This document shows positions 1-5,538 of a stretch of DNA of 5,538 nt, piece after piece. The notes beneath the pieces are model-generated. The model searched no databases, was not told where the DNA came from, and saw only the letters and a list, made by a program, of their open reading frames with translations. The stretch covers positions 1-5,538 of the forward strand of contig JAFGGF010000282.1 in assembly GCA_016930735.1 (NCBI GenBank), read 5' to 3'. The DNA is from Prolixibacteraceae bacterium. Its GTDB lineage: Bacteria > Bacteroidota > Bacteroidia > Bacteroidales > Prolixibacteraceae. The position numbers and the translations under genes are program-made. The number at the start of each line of letters is the position of its first letter. Position 1 is the first letter of the stretch.

Positions 1-712
1 CATTAAATATTTCCAGCCTGTCAACCTTATTATAATTAAATTCTCTTTCGTCGGTTTTGTTTTTTATCCAGGTGTCGTTATGCCAGAACTGGTGGAAATA
101 GTTGGCTTTTTTATTCATTAATTTCGGATGCCGGGTATAGGAATAGTGATAAATTGGAACATCCACTTTAATAACTTTTAATTTTTCTCCGTTCGGATTT
201 TTTGCATAATTCCTGAATCCCTGTGAATCTTTGTAAGGCTTAATCTTTCCTGAATTTTTAAAAACCCTGATTTCAAACCTGTGAACCCTTCTTGTATTTC
301 TTATGTGATTGTAATCGCCCCAGAAGTGAAGGAAAGGGAACAACAGACCTTCAATATGAGGATTGGAATCTGCATTTTTTATCGTTTCGATTATTTTTTG
401 CTGATCGTTTTCATGCAACACTTCATCAACCTGTAAATGAAAAGCCCAATTGCCTGAACATTGGTTTAGCCCTAAATCAGATTGTTGAGCGAATATTTTT
501 CCGTTTTCGCGAAGTGATTCATCCCACACTGTATCGATAATTTTTATTTTTTTATTATTTAGATTTTCAATTGCTTCCCTGGTACCGTCATCCGAATTGC
601 CAACAATCACAATCATTTCATTAACCAATGGCAACAATGAATTAATGGATGCTAAAAACGGATAGCCATACTTAAATCCGTTTCTCACATATGTAAAACC
701 ACTTATTTGCAT
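1..712 (-). CDS. Glycosyltransferase family 2-like protein (3' end beyond window)
   Basis: Reading the minus strand from an ATG at 712-710 gives an uninterrupted 237-residue frame that runs off the window at position 1. The codon just before the ATG is an in-frame TAA, so the start cannot lie further upstream. The N-terminus (ISGFTYVRNGFKYGYP) followed by a hydrophobic beta strand ending in VGNSDDGTREAI (about residues 37-48) is the nucleotide-sugar-binding start of a GT-A fold. QVDEVLHE at about 94-101 (Asp96, Glu97) occupies the place of the DxD metal/donor motif. The C-terminal part seen here is rich in His and aromatic residues (IYHYSYTRHP, then YFHQFWHNDTW). There is no signal peptide or membrane segment, so it is probably cytosolic and transfers sugar to a cell-surface glycan or similar acceptor; donor and acceptor are unknown. 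It diverges from the sugar-acid operon and is probably unrelated to it. The family assignment comes from recognised motifs, not a search. Confidence 0.85.
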   Translation of the reverse strand, partial: MQISGFTYVRNGFKYGYPFLASINSLLPLVNEMIVIVGNSDDGTREAIENLNNKKIKIIDTVWDESLRENGKIFAQQSDLGLNQCSGNWAFHLQVDEVLHENDQQKIIETIKNADSNPHIEGLLFPFLHFWGDYNHIRNTRRVHRFEIRVFKNSGKIKPYKDSQGFRNYAKNPNGEKLKVIKVDVPIYHYSYTRHPKLMNKKANYFHQFWHNDTWIKNKTDEREFNYNKVDRLEIFN

Positions 713-861
713 ATTTTAGCAGATTCTGTTATAAAAATAGCATGTGTTTTTAAAATCATTACAAGAATGAATTGAAACTTCAATATTAATTTTTCAGTTT
801 GTTGTTTTGTGTTAATTTCGTTAGCAATTTATCAGATTTAAATCGATCTAAACTAAAATAT
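713..861. promoter_or_regulatory. Divergent intergenic region with start signals for both flanking genes
   Basis: This 149-bp, strongly AT-rich gap separates the minus-strand glycosyltransferase from the plus-strand dehydratase. The neighbouring genes point away from each other, so both must be transcribed from here. I found no perfect match to the Bacteroidota -7 element TAnnTTTG. The nearest on the plus strand is TAATTTCG (813-820), without a well-placed TTTG 19-20 nt upstream. The nearest on the minus strand reads TATTTTTA. The gap also contains two palindromes: ATTGAAACTTCAAT (771-784) and GATTTAAATC (835-844). No ribosome binding site resembling AGGAGG precedes either ATG, which is normal for this phylum. 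The regulatory role is inferred from gene orientation. Confidence 0.5.
771..784. promoter_or_regulatory. Perfect 14-bp palindrome, possible operator of the sugar-acid operon
   Basis: ATTGAA and TTCAAT are exact inverted copies separated by AC. The site lies 78 bp before the dehydratase ATG and 58 bp before the glycosyltransferase ATG, where an operator for a dimeric regulator would fit. Arm length and short spacer are compatible with GntR- or LacI-type sites, but no regulator gene is in the window and the site is not repeated elsewhere in it. In AT-rich DNA a 6-bp-arm palindrome can arise by chance. Confidence 0.25.
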
Positions 862-2583
862 ATGTCAAAAAAATATTACCTGCGAAGTACTGAATGGTTT
901 GGCAAGGATGACAAAATGGGATTTGTGCATCGAAGCTGGTTACGTAATCAGGGGCATCCCGACCAGATGTTTCGTGGAAAACCGGTTATTGGGATCTGCA
1001 ATACATGGTCGGATCTGACCCCCTGCAACGGGCATTTACGTGAATTTGCCGAAATTGTAAAAAGAGGTGTTTACGAAGCAGGAGGTTTTCCGCTCGAGTT
1101 CCCTGTAATGTCGTTGGGTGAAACCATTATGAAACCAACAACCATGTTGTGGCGCAACCTTGCCAGCATGGATACCGAGGAGTCCATCCGGGCGAACCCC
1201 CTTGACGGGATTGTCCTGCTGACCGGTTGTGACAAAACAACTCCTTCGGTTATAATGGGTGCGGCAAGTGTAAATCTGCCAACCATTGTTGTTCCGGGAG
1301 GTCCCATGTTAAACGGGAAATTCAGGGGTAAAGATATAGGTTCAGGAACCTTTACCTGGCAACTTTCAGAAGGATTAAAATCAGGAACGCTTTCAACCGA
1401 TGACCTTATTGAGGCGGAAGTATGTATGTCGCGAAGTGCAGGGCACTGTATGACCATGGGCACTGCTTCAACAATGGCAACAATGGTTGAGGCTCTGGGC
1501 TTGACTTTGCCTGGTGCTTCAGCAATTCCTGCTGTCGATTCACGCAAAAAAGTTATGGCACACCTTTCAGGGAACAGGATTGTGGAAATGGTAAAAGAAA
1601 ACCTGAGAATGTCGGATATCCTGACCAAGGAAGCTTTTGAAAATGCTATAAAAGTGAATTCTGCAGTGGGCGGTTCCACAAATCTGATTATTCATATGAT
1701 TGCCATTGCACGCAGAATCGGTGTAAAACTTGAACTGGATGATTTTGACAAACTCGGCAGTGATATGCCACTTTTATTAAACCTGATGCCTTCAGGAAAA
1801 TACCTGATGGAAGATTTCTTTTATGCAGGCGGGCTTCCTGTAATTATTGACCAGATCAGGGAAATGCTTCATGTCAATGCAATGACGGTCAACGGGAAAA
1901 CTATAGGAGAAAACAACAAAGATGTTCCATGTTATAACCACGATGTGATTGCTCCACTTGATAAACCTCTCAAAGAAAAAGCAGGTATTGCTGTTTTAAA
2001 AGGAAATTTGTGTAAAAACGGTTCTGTAATCAAACCTTCGGCAACCTCGGGTGAGTTATTAAAACATCGGGGCAGGGCAGTGGTTTTTGAAACCATTGAG
2101 GATTATCATGCCCGGATTGATGATCCGGACCTGGATATCGACGAAAACTGCATCATGGTTTTAAAAGGTGTGGGACCTGTTGGGTATCCCGGAATGCCTG
2201 AAGTAGGGAATATGGAACTTCCTGAAAAACTGATTAAAAAAGGAATTACTGATATGGTTCGTATTTCCGATGGAAGAATGAGTGGTACAGCTTACGGGAC
2301 TGTCGTTCTGCATGTATCTCCTGAATCATCGATTGGTGGTACACTTGCATTTGTGCAGAATGGTGATATAATTGAACTGGATGTTGAAAAACGCCTCCTC
2401 CACCTCGATGTTACTGAAGAGGAGCTGGAAAAACGGCGGCTGGAATGGCTGCCTCCGGAACCACCTGCTGATCGGGGATATGTAAAAATGTTTGCAGAGC
2501 ATGTGCAACAGGCAGAGAACGGTTGCGATTTTGATTTCCTTGTAGGGGGATCAGGATCGGAAGTTTCACGCGAACCACATTAG
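862..2583 (+). CDS. IlvD/EDD-family sugar-acid dehydratase, pentonate type
   Basis: A 573-residue member of the IlvD/EDD [Fe-S] dehydratases. It closely resembles the L-arabinonate/D-xylonate dehydratase branch (usual length about 575-595) rather than the branched-chain amino-acid enzyme. By family knowledge it removes water from a pentonate to give 2-keto-3-deoxypentonate in the cytosol. Visible cluster ligands are Cys55 (TPCNGH), Cys123 (TGCDKTTPS) and Cys196 (SAGHC). Glu87, Asp124 and Lys125 (normally carboxylated) would bind magnesium, and Ser474 (RMSGTAYG) matches the catalytic serine. The pentonate-type start (LRSTEWFG, then NTWSD) and the DLDIDENCIMV and GYPGMPEVGNM blocks are intact. 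The frame stays open upstream to an ATG at 799, but the 21 extra residues (MLFCVNFVSNL...) do not resemble the family N-terminus; MSKKYYLRS at 862 fits. First gene of the operon, 10 nt before the permease. Other acids such as L-fuconate or a hexonate remain possible. Confidence 0.93.
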   Translation: MSKKYYLRSTEWFGKDDKMGFVHRSWLRNQGHPDQMFRGKPVIGICNTWSDLTPCNGHLREFAEIVKRGVYEAGGFPLEFPVMSLGETIMKPTTMLWRNLASMDTEESIRANPLDGIVLLTGCDKTTPSVIMGAASVNLPTIVVPGGPMLNGKFRGKDIGSGTFTWQLSEGLKSGTLSTDDLIEAEVCMSRSAGHCMTMGTASTMATMVEALGLTLPGASAIPAVDSRKKVMAHLSGNRIVEMVKENLRMSDILTKEAFENAIKVNSAVGGSTNLIIHMIAIARRIGVKLELDDFDKLGSDMPLLLNLMPSGKYLMEDFFYAGGLPVIIDQIREMLHVNAMTVNGKTIGENNKDVPCYNHDVIAPLDKPLKEKAGIAVLKGNLCKNGSVIKPSATSGELLKHRGRAVVFETIEDYHARIDDPDLDIDENCIMVLKGVGPVGYPGMPEVGNMELPEKLIKKGITDMVRISDGRMSGTAYGTVVLHVSPESSIGGTLAFVQNGDIIELDVEKRLLHLDVTEEELEKRRLEWLPPEPPADRGYVKMFAEHVQQAENGCDFDFLVGGSGSEVSREPH

Positions 2584-2593
2584 ATTTTCAGGT

Positions 2594-3928
2594 ATGGTTA
2601 CTTTACTGATATTTATTTTTACCATAGTATTTATTGTTGTCACCTGTACCCGTTTTAAAGTGCATCCTTTTTTGTCATTGCTGTTGGCTGCATTTCTTTT
2701 TGGACTGCTTTCTGGAATGCCTTTAAATGGAATTCTCGAATCAATAAATGCCGGATTTGGAGGAACAATTGGAAATATTGGGATTATCATTGTTGCCGGA
2801 ATTGTGATCGGAGCTTTCCTGGAAAATTCAGGAGGAGCAAAAACACTTGCAAATTCAGTATTAAAACTGGTAGGGAAAAAGAAGGTTCATACAGCAATGG
2901 GGCTGATTGGTTTTATTGTTTCAATACCTGTATTTGCAGATAGCGGTTTTGTGATCCTTTCTTCTCTAAACCGTGCATTGACAAAAAAGGCAAAACTATC
3001 GCTTGCCGGAACTGCTGTGGCATTATCACTTGGTTTGACAGCATCGCATACAATGGTGCCACCAACTCCCGGTCCGATTGCTGCTGCCGGAATACTTAAT
3101 GCCGATCTCGGTTTAGTGATCCTGATTGGAATGATAACAAGCCTTGTAGCTTTGATTGTTGCCATCGTTTATTCAAAATTTATCGGGAAAAAGGTGTTTA
3201 TCGATCCGAATGAAGATAAAGAAACTGTCGATAAAATGGTTAACCTTAATTATCAGCCTTCACTGATAAAATCGATTCTTCCGATTTTAATTCCAATTGT
3301 TTTGATTGTATTACGGTCGGTTGCTGAATATCCAACCAATCCCTTTGGTGAAGGGCAGTTAAAAACGTTACTTACATTTTTTGGAAATCCGGTTACAGCC
3401 CTGTTTATAGGCGTTCTTATTTCATTTTTGCTTCCAGAAAAATTTAATAAGGAAATGCTGAGTACTTCAGGCTGGGTTGGGGATGCACTCAAAACTGCAG
3501 CAATAATCATTTTAATTACAGGTGCCGGTGGAGCTTTTGGGAAAGTGTTACAAAATTCAGACTTTGCTGCCGTTTTCAGTGAGAACCTGAGGATAACCGG
3601 CCTGGGTTTATGGTTGCCTTTTATTTTAGCTTTTACCTTAAAAACAGCTCAGGGTTCGTCAACAGTAGCTTTGATTACTGCTGCCTCAATAGTTGCACCG
3701 CTTTTATCAGTAATGGGACTTGATTCAGAAATGTCGAAAGCTATGGTTGTAATAGCCATCGGAGCCGGAGCTGCCTTCTTTTCACATGCCAACGACAGTT
3801 TTTTCTGGGTGGTTACTCAAATGAGCAGTATGGATATTAACAAGGGGTACCGGACTCACAGCATTGGAACTTTTGTAGTGGGTGTTTCAGCAATGCTCTT
3901 TCTTACCATTTTAAATTTGTTTATCTAA
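2594..3928 (+). CDS. GntP-family sugar-acid:H+ symporter, probable pentonate importer
   Basis: A 444-residue, very hydrophobic inner-membrane protein of the gluconate permease (GntP) family, whose usual length is about 440-450. Roughly 12-13 hydrophobic segments span nearly the whole chain, from VTLLIFIFTIVF at the N-terminus to GVSAMLFLTILNLFI at the C-terminus. Family signatures are HTMVPPTPGP at 152-161, AQGSSTVAL at about 352-360 and HANDSFFW at 398-405. Known members carry gluconate and related aldonates or hydroxy acids with protons. Located between two pentonate-degrading enzymes, this one most likely imports a pentonate; that substrate is an inference. The ATG lies 10 nt after the dehydratase stop codon and the FAH gene begins 5 nt after its own stop, so the three are almost certainly co-transcribed. 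A short CAGG just before the ATG is the only Shine-Dalgarno-like sequence and is very close to the start. Confidence 0.94.
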   Translation: MVTLLIFIFTIVFIVVTCTRFKVHPFLSLLLAAFLFGLLSGMPLNGILESINAGFGGTIGNIGIIIVAGIVIGAFLENSGGAKTLANSVLKLVGKKKVHTAMGLIGFIVSIPVFADSGFVILSSLNRALTKKAKLSLAGTAVALSLGLTASHTMVPPTPGPIAAAGILNADLGLVILIGMITSLVALIVAIVYSKFIGKKVFIDPNEDKETVDKMVNLNYQPSLIKSILPILIPIVLIVLRSVAEYPTNPFGEGQLKTLLTFFGNPVTALFIGVLISFLLPEKFNKEMLSTSGWVGDALKTAAIIILITGAGGAFGKVLQNSDFAAVFSENLRITGLGLWLPFILAFTLKTAQGSSTVALITAASIVAPLLSVMGLDSEMSKAMVVIAIGAGAAFFSHANDSFFWVVTQMSSMDINKGYRTHSIGTFVVGVSAMLFLTILNLFI

Positions 3929-3933
3929 ATTTT

Positions 3934-4767
3934 ATGAAGATTTATAAAACCATTAAAGGGATATTGATCGAAGAAAAGGATCGTTTTTTTCTGGTTCAGA
4001 ATGATTGGGATGGATTTATCAATAATGATAATTTGTTTTCAGGAGTTCTATCACTGATTAAGAATCTTGAACCGATTCCCGATGTTGGAGATATTCTGAA
4101 AAATGAGTTGCTGCCTCCTATTGGTTCACAGGAAATCTGGGCTTCGGGTGTTACCTACATGCGTAGTAAAAGTGCCCGGATGGAAGAATCCAAAGATGCC
4201 GGAGGCGGTGATTTTTACGACAAGGTTTATGAAGCTGAACGCCCGGAATTGTTTTTTAAATCGACAGCTTACAGGTCAGTTGGACCGGGAGAGAAAGTAA
4301 GAATTCGGAAAGATTCAACATGGAATGTCCCGGAACCGGAGTTGACACTGATGATCAGTTCATCAGGGAAAATTATCGGTTATACCATCGGGAATGATAT
4401 GAGTTCACGCGATATCGAAGGGCAAAATCCATTGTATCTTCCACAAGCAAAAACTTATGATGGTTCGGCCGCCATTGGACCCTGTATTTATGTTACTGAA
4501 AAACCTTTACTTCCAACAGTGAGAATTGAACTTGAGATTATCAGAAATGGAAAAAGTGTTTATACAGGAGATGTCAATATCAGTCAGATAAAACGAAAGT
4601 TTACCGATTTGGCTGAGTTTTTATTTCGTGAAACTGGTTTTCCCGCTGGCTGCCTTTTAATGACAGGGACCGGAATTGTGCCTCCCAATGATTTTACCCT
4701 GGCAAGTGGCGACGTAGTGAAAATCAGGATAGAACCAATCGGGGAATTAGTGAATGAAGTTGAATGA
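3934..4767 (+). CDS. FAH-superfamily 2-keto-3-deoxypentonate dehydratase
   Basis: A 277-residue protein with a small N-terminal domain (about 1-60) and a fumarylacetoacetate-hydrolase fold. It resembles the archaeal 2-keto-3-deoxy-D-arabinonate dehydratase and Caulobacter XylX branch, which convert 2-keto-3-deoxypentonate to 2-oxoglutarate semialdehyde rather than cleaving C-C bonds. Shared blocks are EIWASGVTY (67-75), FYDKVYEAERPELFFK (94-109), VPEPEL (132-137), GYTIGNDMSSRDIEGQNPLY (149-168), LPQAKTYDG (169-177) and TGTGIVPP (244-251). Glu134, Glu136 and Asp155 sit where the family binds its divalent metal. The ATG lies 5 nt after the permease stop, with no clear ribosome binding site, suggesting translational coupling. 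Its position just before a ketoglutarate semialdehyde dehydrogenase supports the assignment strongly. The stereochemistry accepted (D or L at C4) cannot be read from the sequence; characterised relatives mostly act on the D compound. Confidence 0.9.
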   Translation: MKIYKTIKGILIEEKDRFFLVQNDWDGFINNDNLFSGVLSLIKNLEPIPDVGDILKNELLPPIGSQEIWASGVTYMRSKSARMEESKDAGGGDFYDKVYEAERPELFFKSTAYRSVGPGEKVRIRKDSTWNVPEPELTLMISSSGKIIGYTIGNDMSSRDIEGQNPLYLPQAKTYDGSAAIGPCIYVTEKPLLPTVRIELEIIRNGKSVYTGDVNISQIKRKFTDLAEFLFRETGFPAGCLLMTGTGIVPPNDFTLASGDVVKIRIEPIGELVNEVE

Positions 4768-4829
4768 ATAAAGAGTTATTTTCAAACTGGAATAATGGAA
4801 AACCGGAATATTGGGCAATAATAAAATAA
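4764..4829 (+). CDS. Possible 21-residue small ORF overlapping the FAH gene stop
   Basis: An ATG shares bases with the TGA that ends the FAH gene (ATGA overlap), an arrangement typical of translationally coupled genes. The frame runs 21 codons to a TAA. The peptide begins MNKELFSNW and continues with GKPEYWAIIK, giving two Trp and a soluble, protein-like composition. I recognise no family. It could be a real small protein, a leader peptide for the downstream gene, the remnant of a lost gene start, or chance. The next in-frame codons after the TAA stay open for 14 more before another stop and show nothing recognisable. Evidence is limited to position and composition. Confidence 0.25.
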   Translation: MNKELFSNWNNGKPEYWAIIK

Positions 4830-4861
4830 GATCACGAATGTTACATCATTCCATTATTTCA
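4788..4861 (+). repeat. Long-range inverted repeat in the gap before the aldehyde dehydrogenase
   Basis: TGGAATAATGGAA (4788-4800) pairs with TTCCATTATTTCA (4849-4861): ten consecutive perfect base pairs, then one G·U and two more pairs, closing a 48-nt loop. The loop contains a smaller hairpin, TATTG-GG-CAATA (4809-4820). The right arm ends 23 nt before the aldehyde dehydrogenase ATG. There is no GC-rich stem followed by a U run, so it is not an ordinary intrinsic terminator. It may be an RNA structure affecting mRNA processing or expression of the last gene, or an operator-like element. The left arm lies inside the possible 21-codon ORF. Function is unknown. Confidence 0.45.
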
Positions 4862-4884
4862 ACACTCCAATTAAAAAATATATT

Positions 4885-5538
4885 ATGGAATTAACAGGAA
4901 AAAATATCATAGGAAATAAAGAATCCGGGAACGGATCGAAGAGTTTTAAAGCTACAAATCCGGCAACGCTTCAGGAACTGGAAGTTCGTTTTTTTGAAGC
5001 TACAAACGATGAAGTTGATGAAGCCGTTCAGCTGGCAAAAAAGGCTTTTTTGGAATATAAGTCGAAAACAAATGAAGAAAGGGCAGTTTTTCTTGAAGCT
5101 GTTGCCGACAACATTATGGAGTTGGGAGATCAGTTGATCCTGCGTTGTATGCAGGAAACTGCCCTGCCTGAAGCCCGGTTAACAGGTGAACGGGGACGTA
5201 CGGTGAATCAGCTTAAATTGTTTGCATCAGTAGTCCGGGAAGGTTCATGGGTGGATGCACGAATCGATACAGCCATCCCCGAAAGGCAACCGCCAAAACC
5301 CGATATCCGGCAGATGCAGGTTCCGCTGGGTCCTGTCGGCATTTTTGGAGCCAGTAACTTTCCATTGGCATTTTCAGTAGCAGGAGGCGATACGGTTTCT
5401 GCGTTGGCCGCTGGTTGCCCGGTTGTAGTAAAAGGGCACCCGCTACATCCCGGGACATCAGAAATGGTTGCCCGGGCAATTTTGAAAGCCGTTCAGGAGA
5501 CTGGAATGCCTGAAGGTGTATTTTCTTTGGTCCACGGA
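4885..5538 (+). CDS. Alpha-ketoglutarate semialdehyde (2,5-dioxovalerate) dehydrogenase, 5' part
   Basis: The first 218 residues of an aldehyde dehydrogenase; the family is about 520-530 residues, so roughly 40% is present and the catalytic Cys and Glu lie beyond the window. The start MELTGKNIIGNKE and the block GPVGIFGASNFPLAFSVAGG (about 148-167), then ALAAGCPVVVKGHPLHPGTSE (about 174-194), are characteristic of the KGSADH group, where FGASNFP replaces the PWNFP of most aldehyde dehydrogenases. Lys183 matches the cofactor-binding lysine, and the residues after it (GHP instead of PSE) fit use of NADP+. It would oxidise 2-oxoglutarate semialdehyde, the product of the FAH enzyme, to 2-oxoglutarate. 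The gene follows after a 117-nt gap, unlike the tight spacing upstream, so it may have some independent control. The ATG is preceded by an A-rich stretch without a Shine-Dalgarno sequence. In other settings this family serves glucarate or hydroxyproline breakdown, but the neighbours argue for pentonate. Confidence 0.94.
   Translation, partial: MELTGKNIIGNKESGNGSKSFKATNPATLQELEVRFFEATNDEVDEAVQLAKKAFLEYKSKTNEERAVFLEAVADNIMELGDQLILRCMQETALPEARLTGERGRTVNQLKLFASVVREGSWVDARIDTAIPERQPPKPDIRQMQVPLGPVGIFGASNFPLAFSVAGGDTVSALAAGCPVVVKGHPLHPGTSEMVARAILKAVQETGMPEGVFSLVHG

Noticed and set aside
292..540. An 82-codon plus-strand open frame.
   Set aside because: It lies wholly within the minus-strand glycosyltransferase frame, which has recognisable motifs throughout.
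813..820. TAATTTCG as a Bacteroidota -7 promoter element for the operon.
   Set aside because: One mismatch to TAnnTTTG and no TTTG at the expected distance upstream; too weak to call a promoter in such AT-rich DNA.
835..844. GATTTAAATC, a perfect 10-bp palindrome.
   Set aside because: Short and low in complexity; expected by chance in AT-rich sequence, and without other support as an operator.
799..861. An upstream ATG at 799 would extend the dehydratase by 21 residues.
   Set aside because: The added residues (MLFCVNFVSNL...) do not resemble the family N-terminus and lie in AT-rich intergenic sequence, whereas MSKKYYLRS at 862 fits the family start and length.
1071..1679. A 202-codon minus-strand open frame.
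   Set aside because: It is antisense to the conserved core of the dehydratase, and its translation shows no family features; a shadow of codon bias.
862..2583. Dihydroxy-acid dehydratase of branched-chain amino-acid synthesis.
   Set aside because: The N-terminal LRSTEWFG and NTWSD blocks, the length, and the neighbouring permease, FAH enzyme and KGSADH all fit the sugar-acid branch; no ilv genes are nearby.
4103..4300. A 65-codon plus-strand frame inside the FAH gene.
   Set aside because: It overlaps a well-conserved part of the FAH enzyme in another frame and has no recognisable content.
4788..4861. Intrinsic transcription terminator after the FAH gene.
   Set aside because: The stem is AT-rich, the loop is 48 nt and no U run follows; the next gene also belongs to the same pathway.
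5213..5479. An 88-codon minus-strand frame.
   Set aside because: It is antisense to the cofactor-binding region of the aldehyde dehydrogenase.

Overview
The window looks like a chromosomal stretch of a Bacteroidota bacterium. It is AT-rich, the genes have A/T-rich start regions without a clear Shine-Dalgarno sequence, and the proteins resemble those of that phylum. A marine or anaerobic Marinilabiliales-type lineage is a guess; no taxonomic marker gene is present.

Layout. Positions 1-712 (minus strand) carry the N-terminal 237 residues of a family 2-like glycosyltransferase whose end lies outside the window. A 149-bp divergent intergenic region (713-861) follows; it must hold the start signals of both flanking genes and contains a perfect 14-bp palindrome. 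On the plus strand come four metabolic genes: a pentonate-type IlvD/EDD dehydratase (862-2583), a GntP-family sugar-acid permease (2594-3928), an FAH-superfamily 2-keto-3-deoxypentonate dehydratase (3934-4767) and the first 218 residues of an alpha-ketoglutarate semialdehyde dehydrogenase (4885 to the window end). The first three are separated by only 10 and 5 nt. A 117-nt gap precedes the fourth; it holds a possible 21-codon ORF and a long-range inverted repeat.

How the genes fit together. They match the lower part of the oxidative, non-phosphorylative pentose route (Weimberg type). A sugar acid is imported (GntP), a pentonate loses water to give 2-keto-3-deoxypentonate (IlvD/EDD), this loses water again to give 2-oxoglutarate semialdehyde (FAH enzyme), and the semialdehyde is oxidised to 2-oxoglutarate for the TCA cycle. 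No sugar dehydrogenase or lactonase lies in the window, and a sugar-acid permease sits inside the operon. This suggests, by inference, that the cell takes up preformed pentonate rather than making it from pentose. The substrate's stereochemistry (D-xylonate or D-arabinonate versus L-arabinonate) cannot be settled from the sequence.

I see no RNA gene, CRISPR array, insertion sequence or clear terminator. The pathway is a known one. The less ordinary points are the transporter-centred layout in this phylum, the uncertain stereochemistry, and the small ORF with overlapping hairpin before the last gene.
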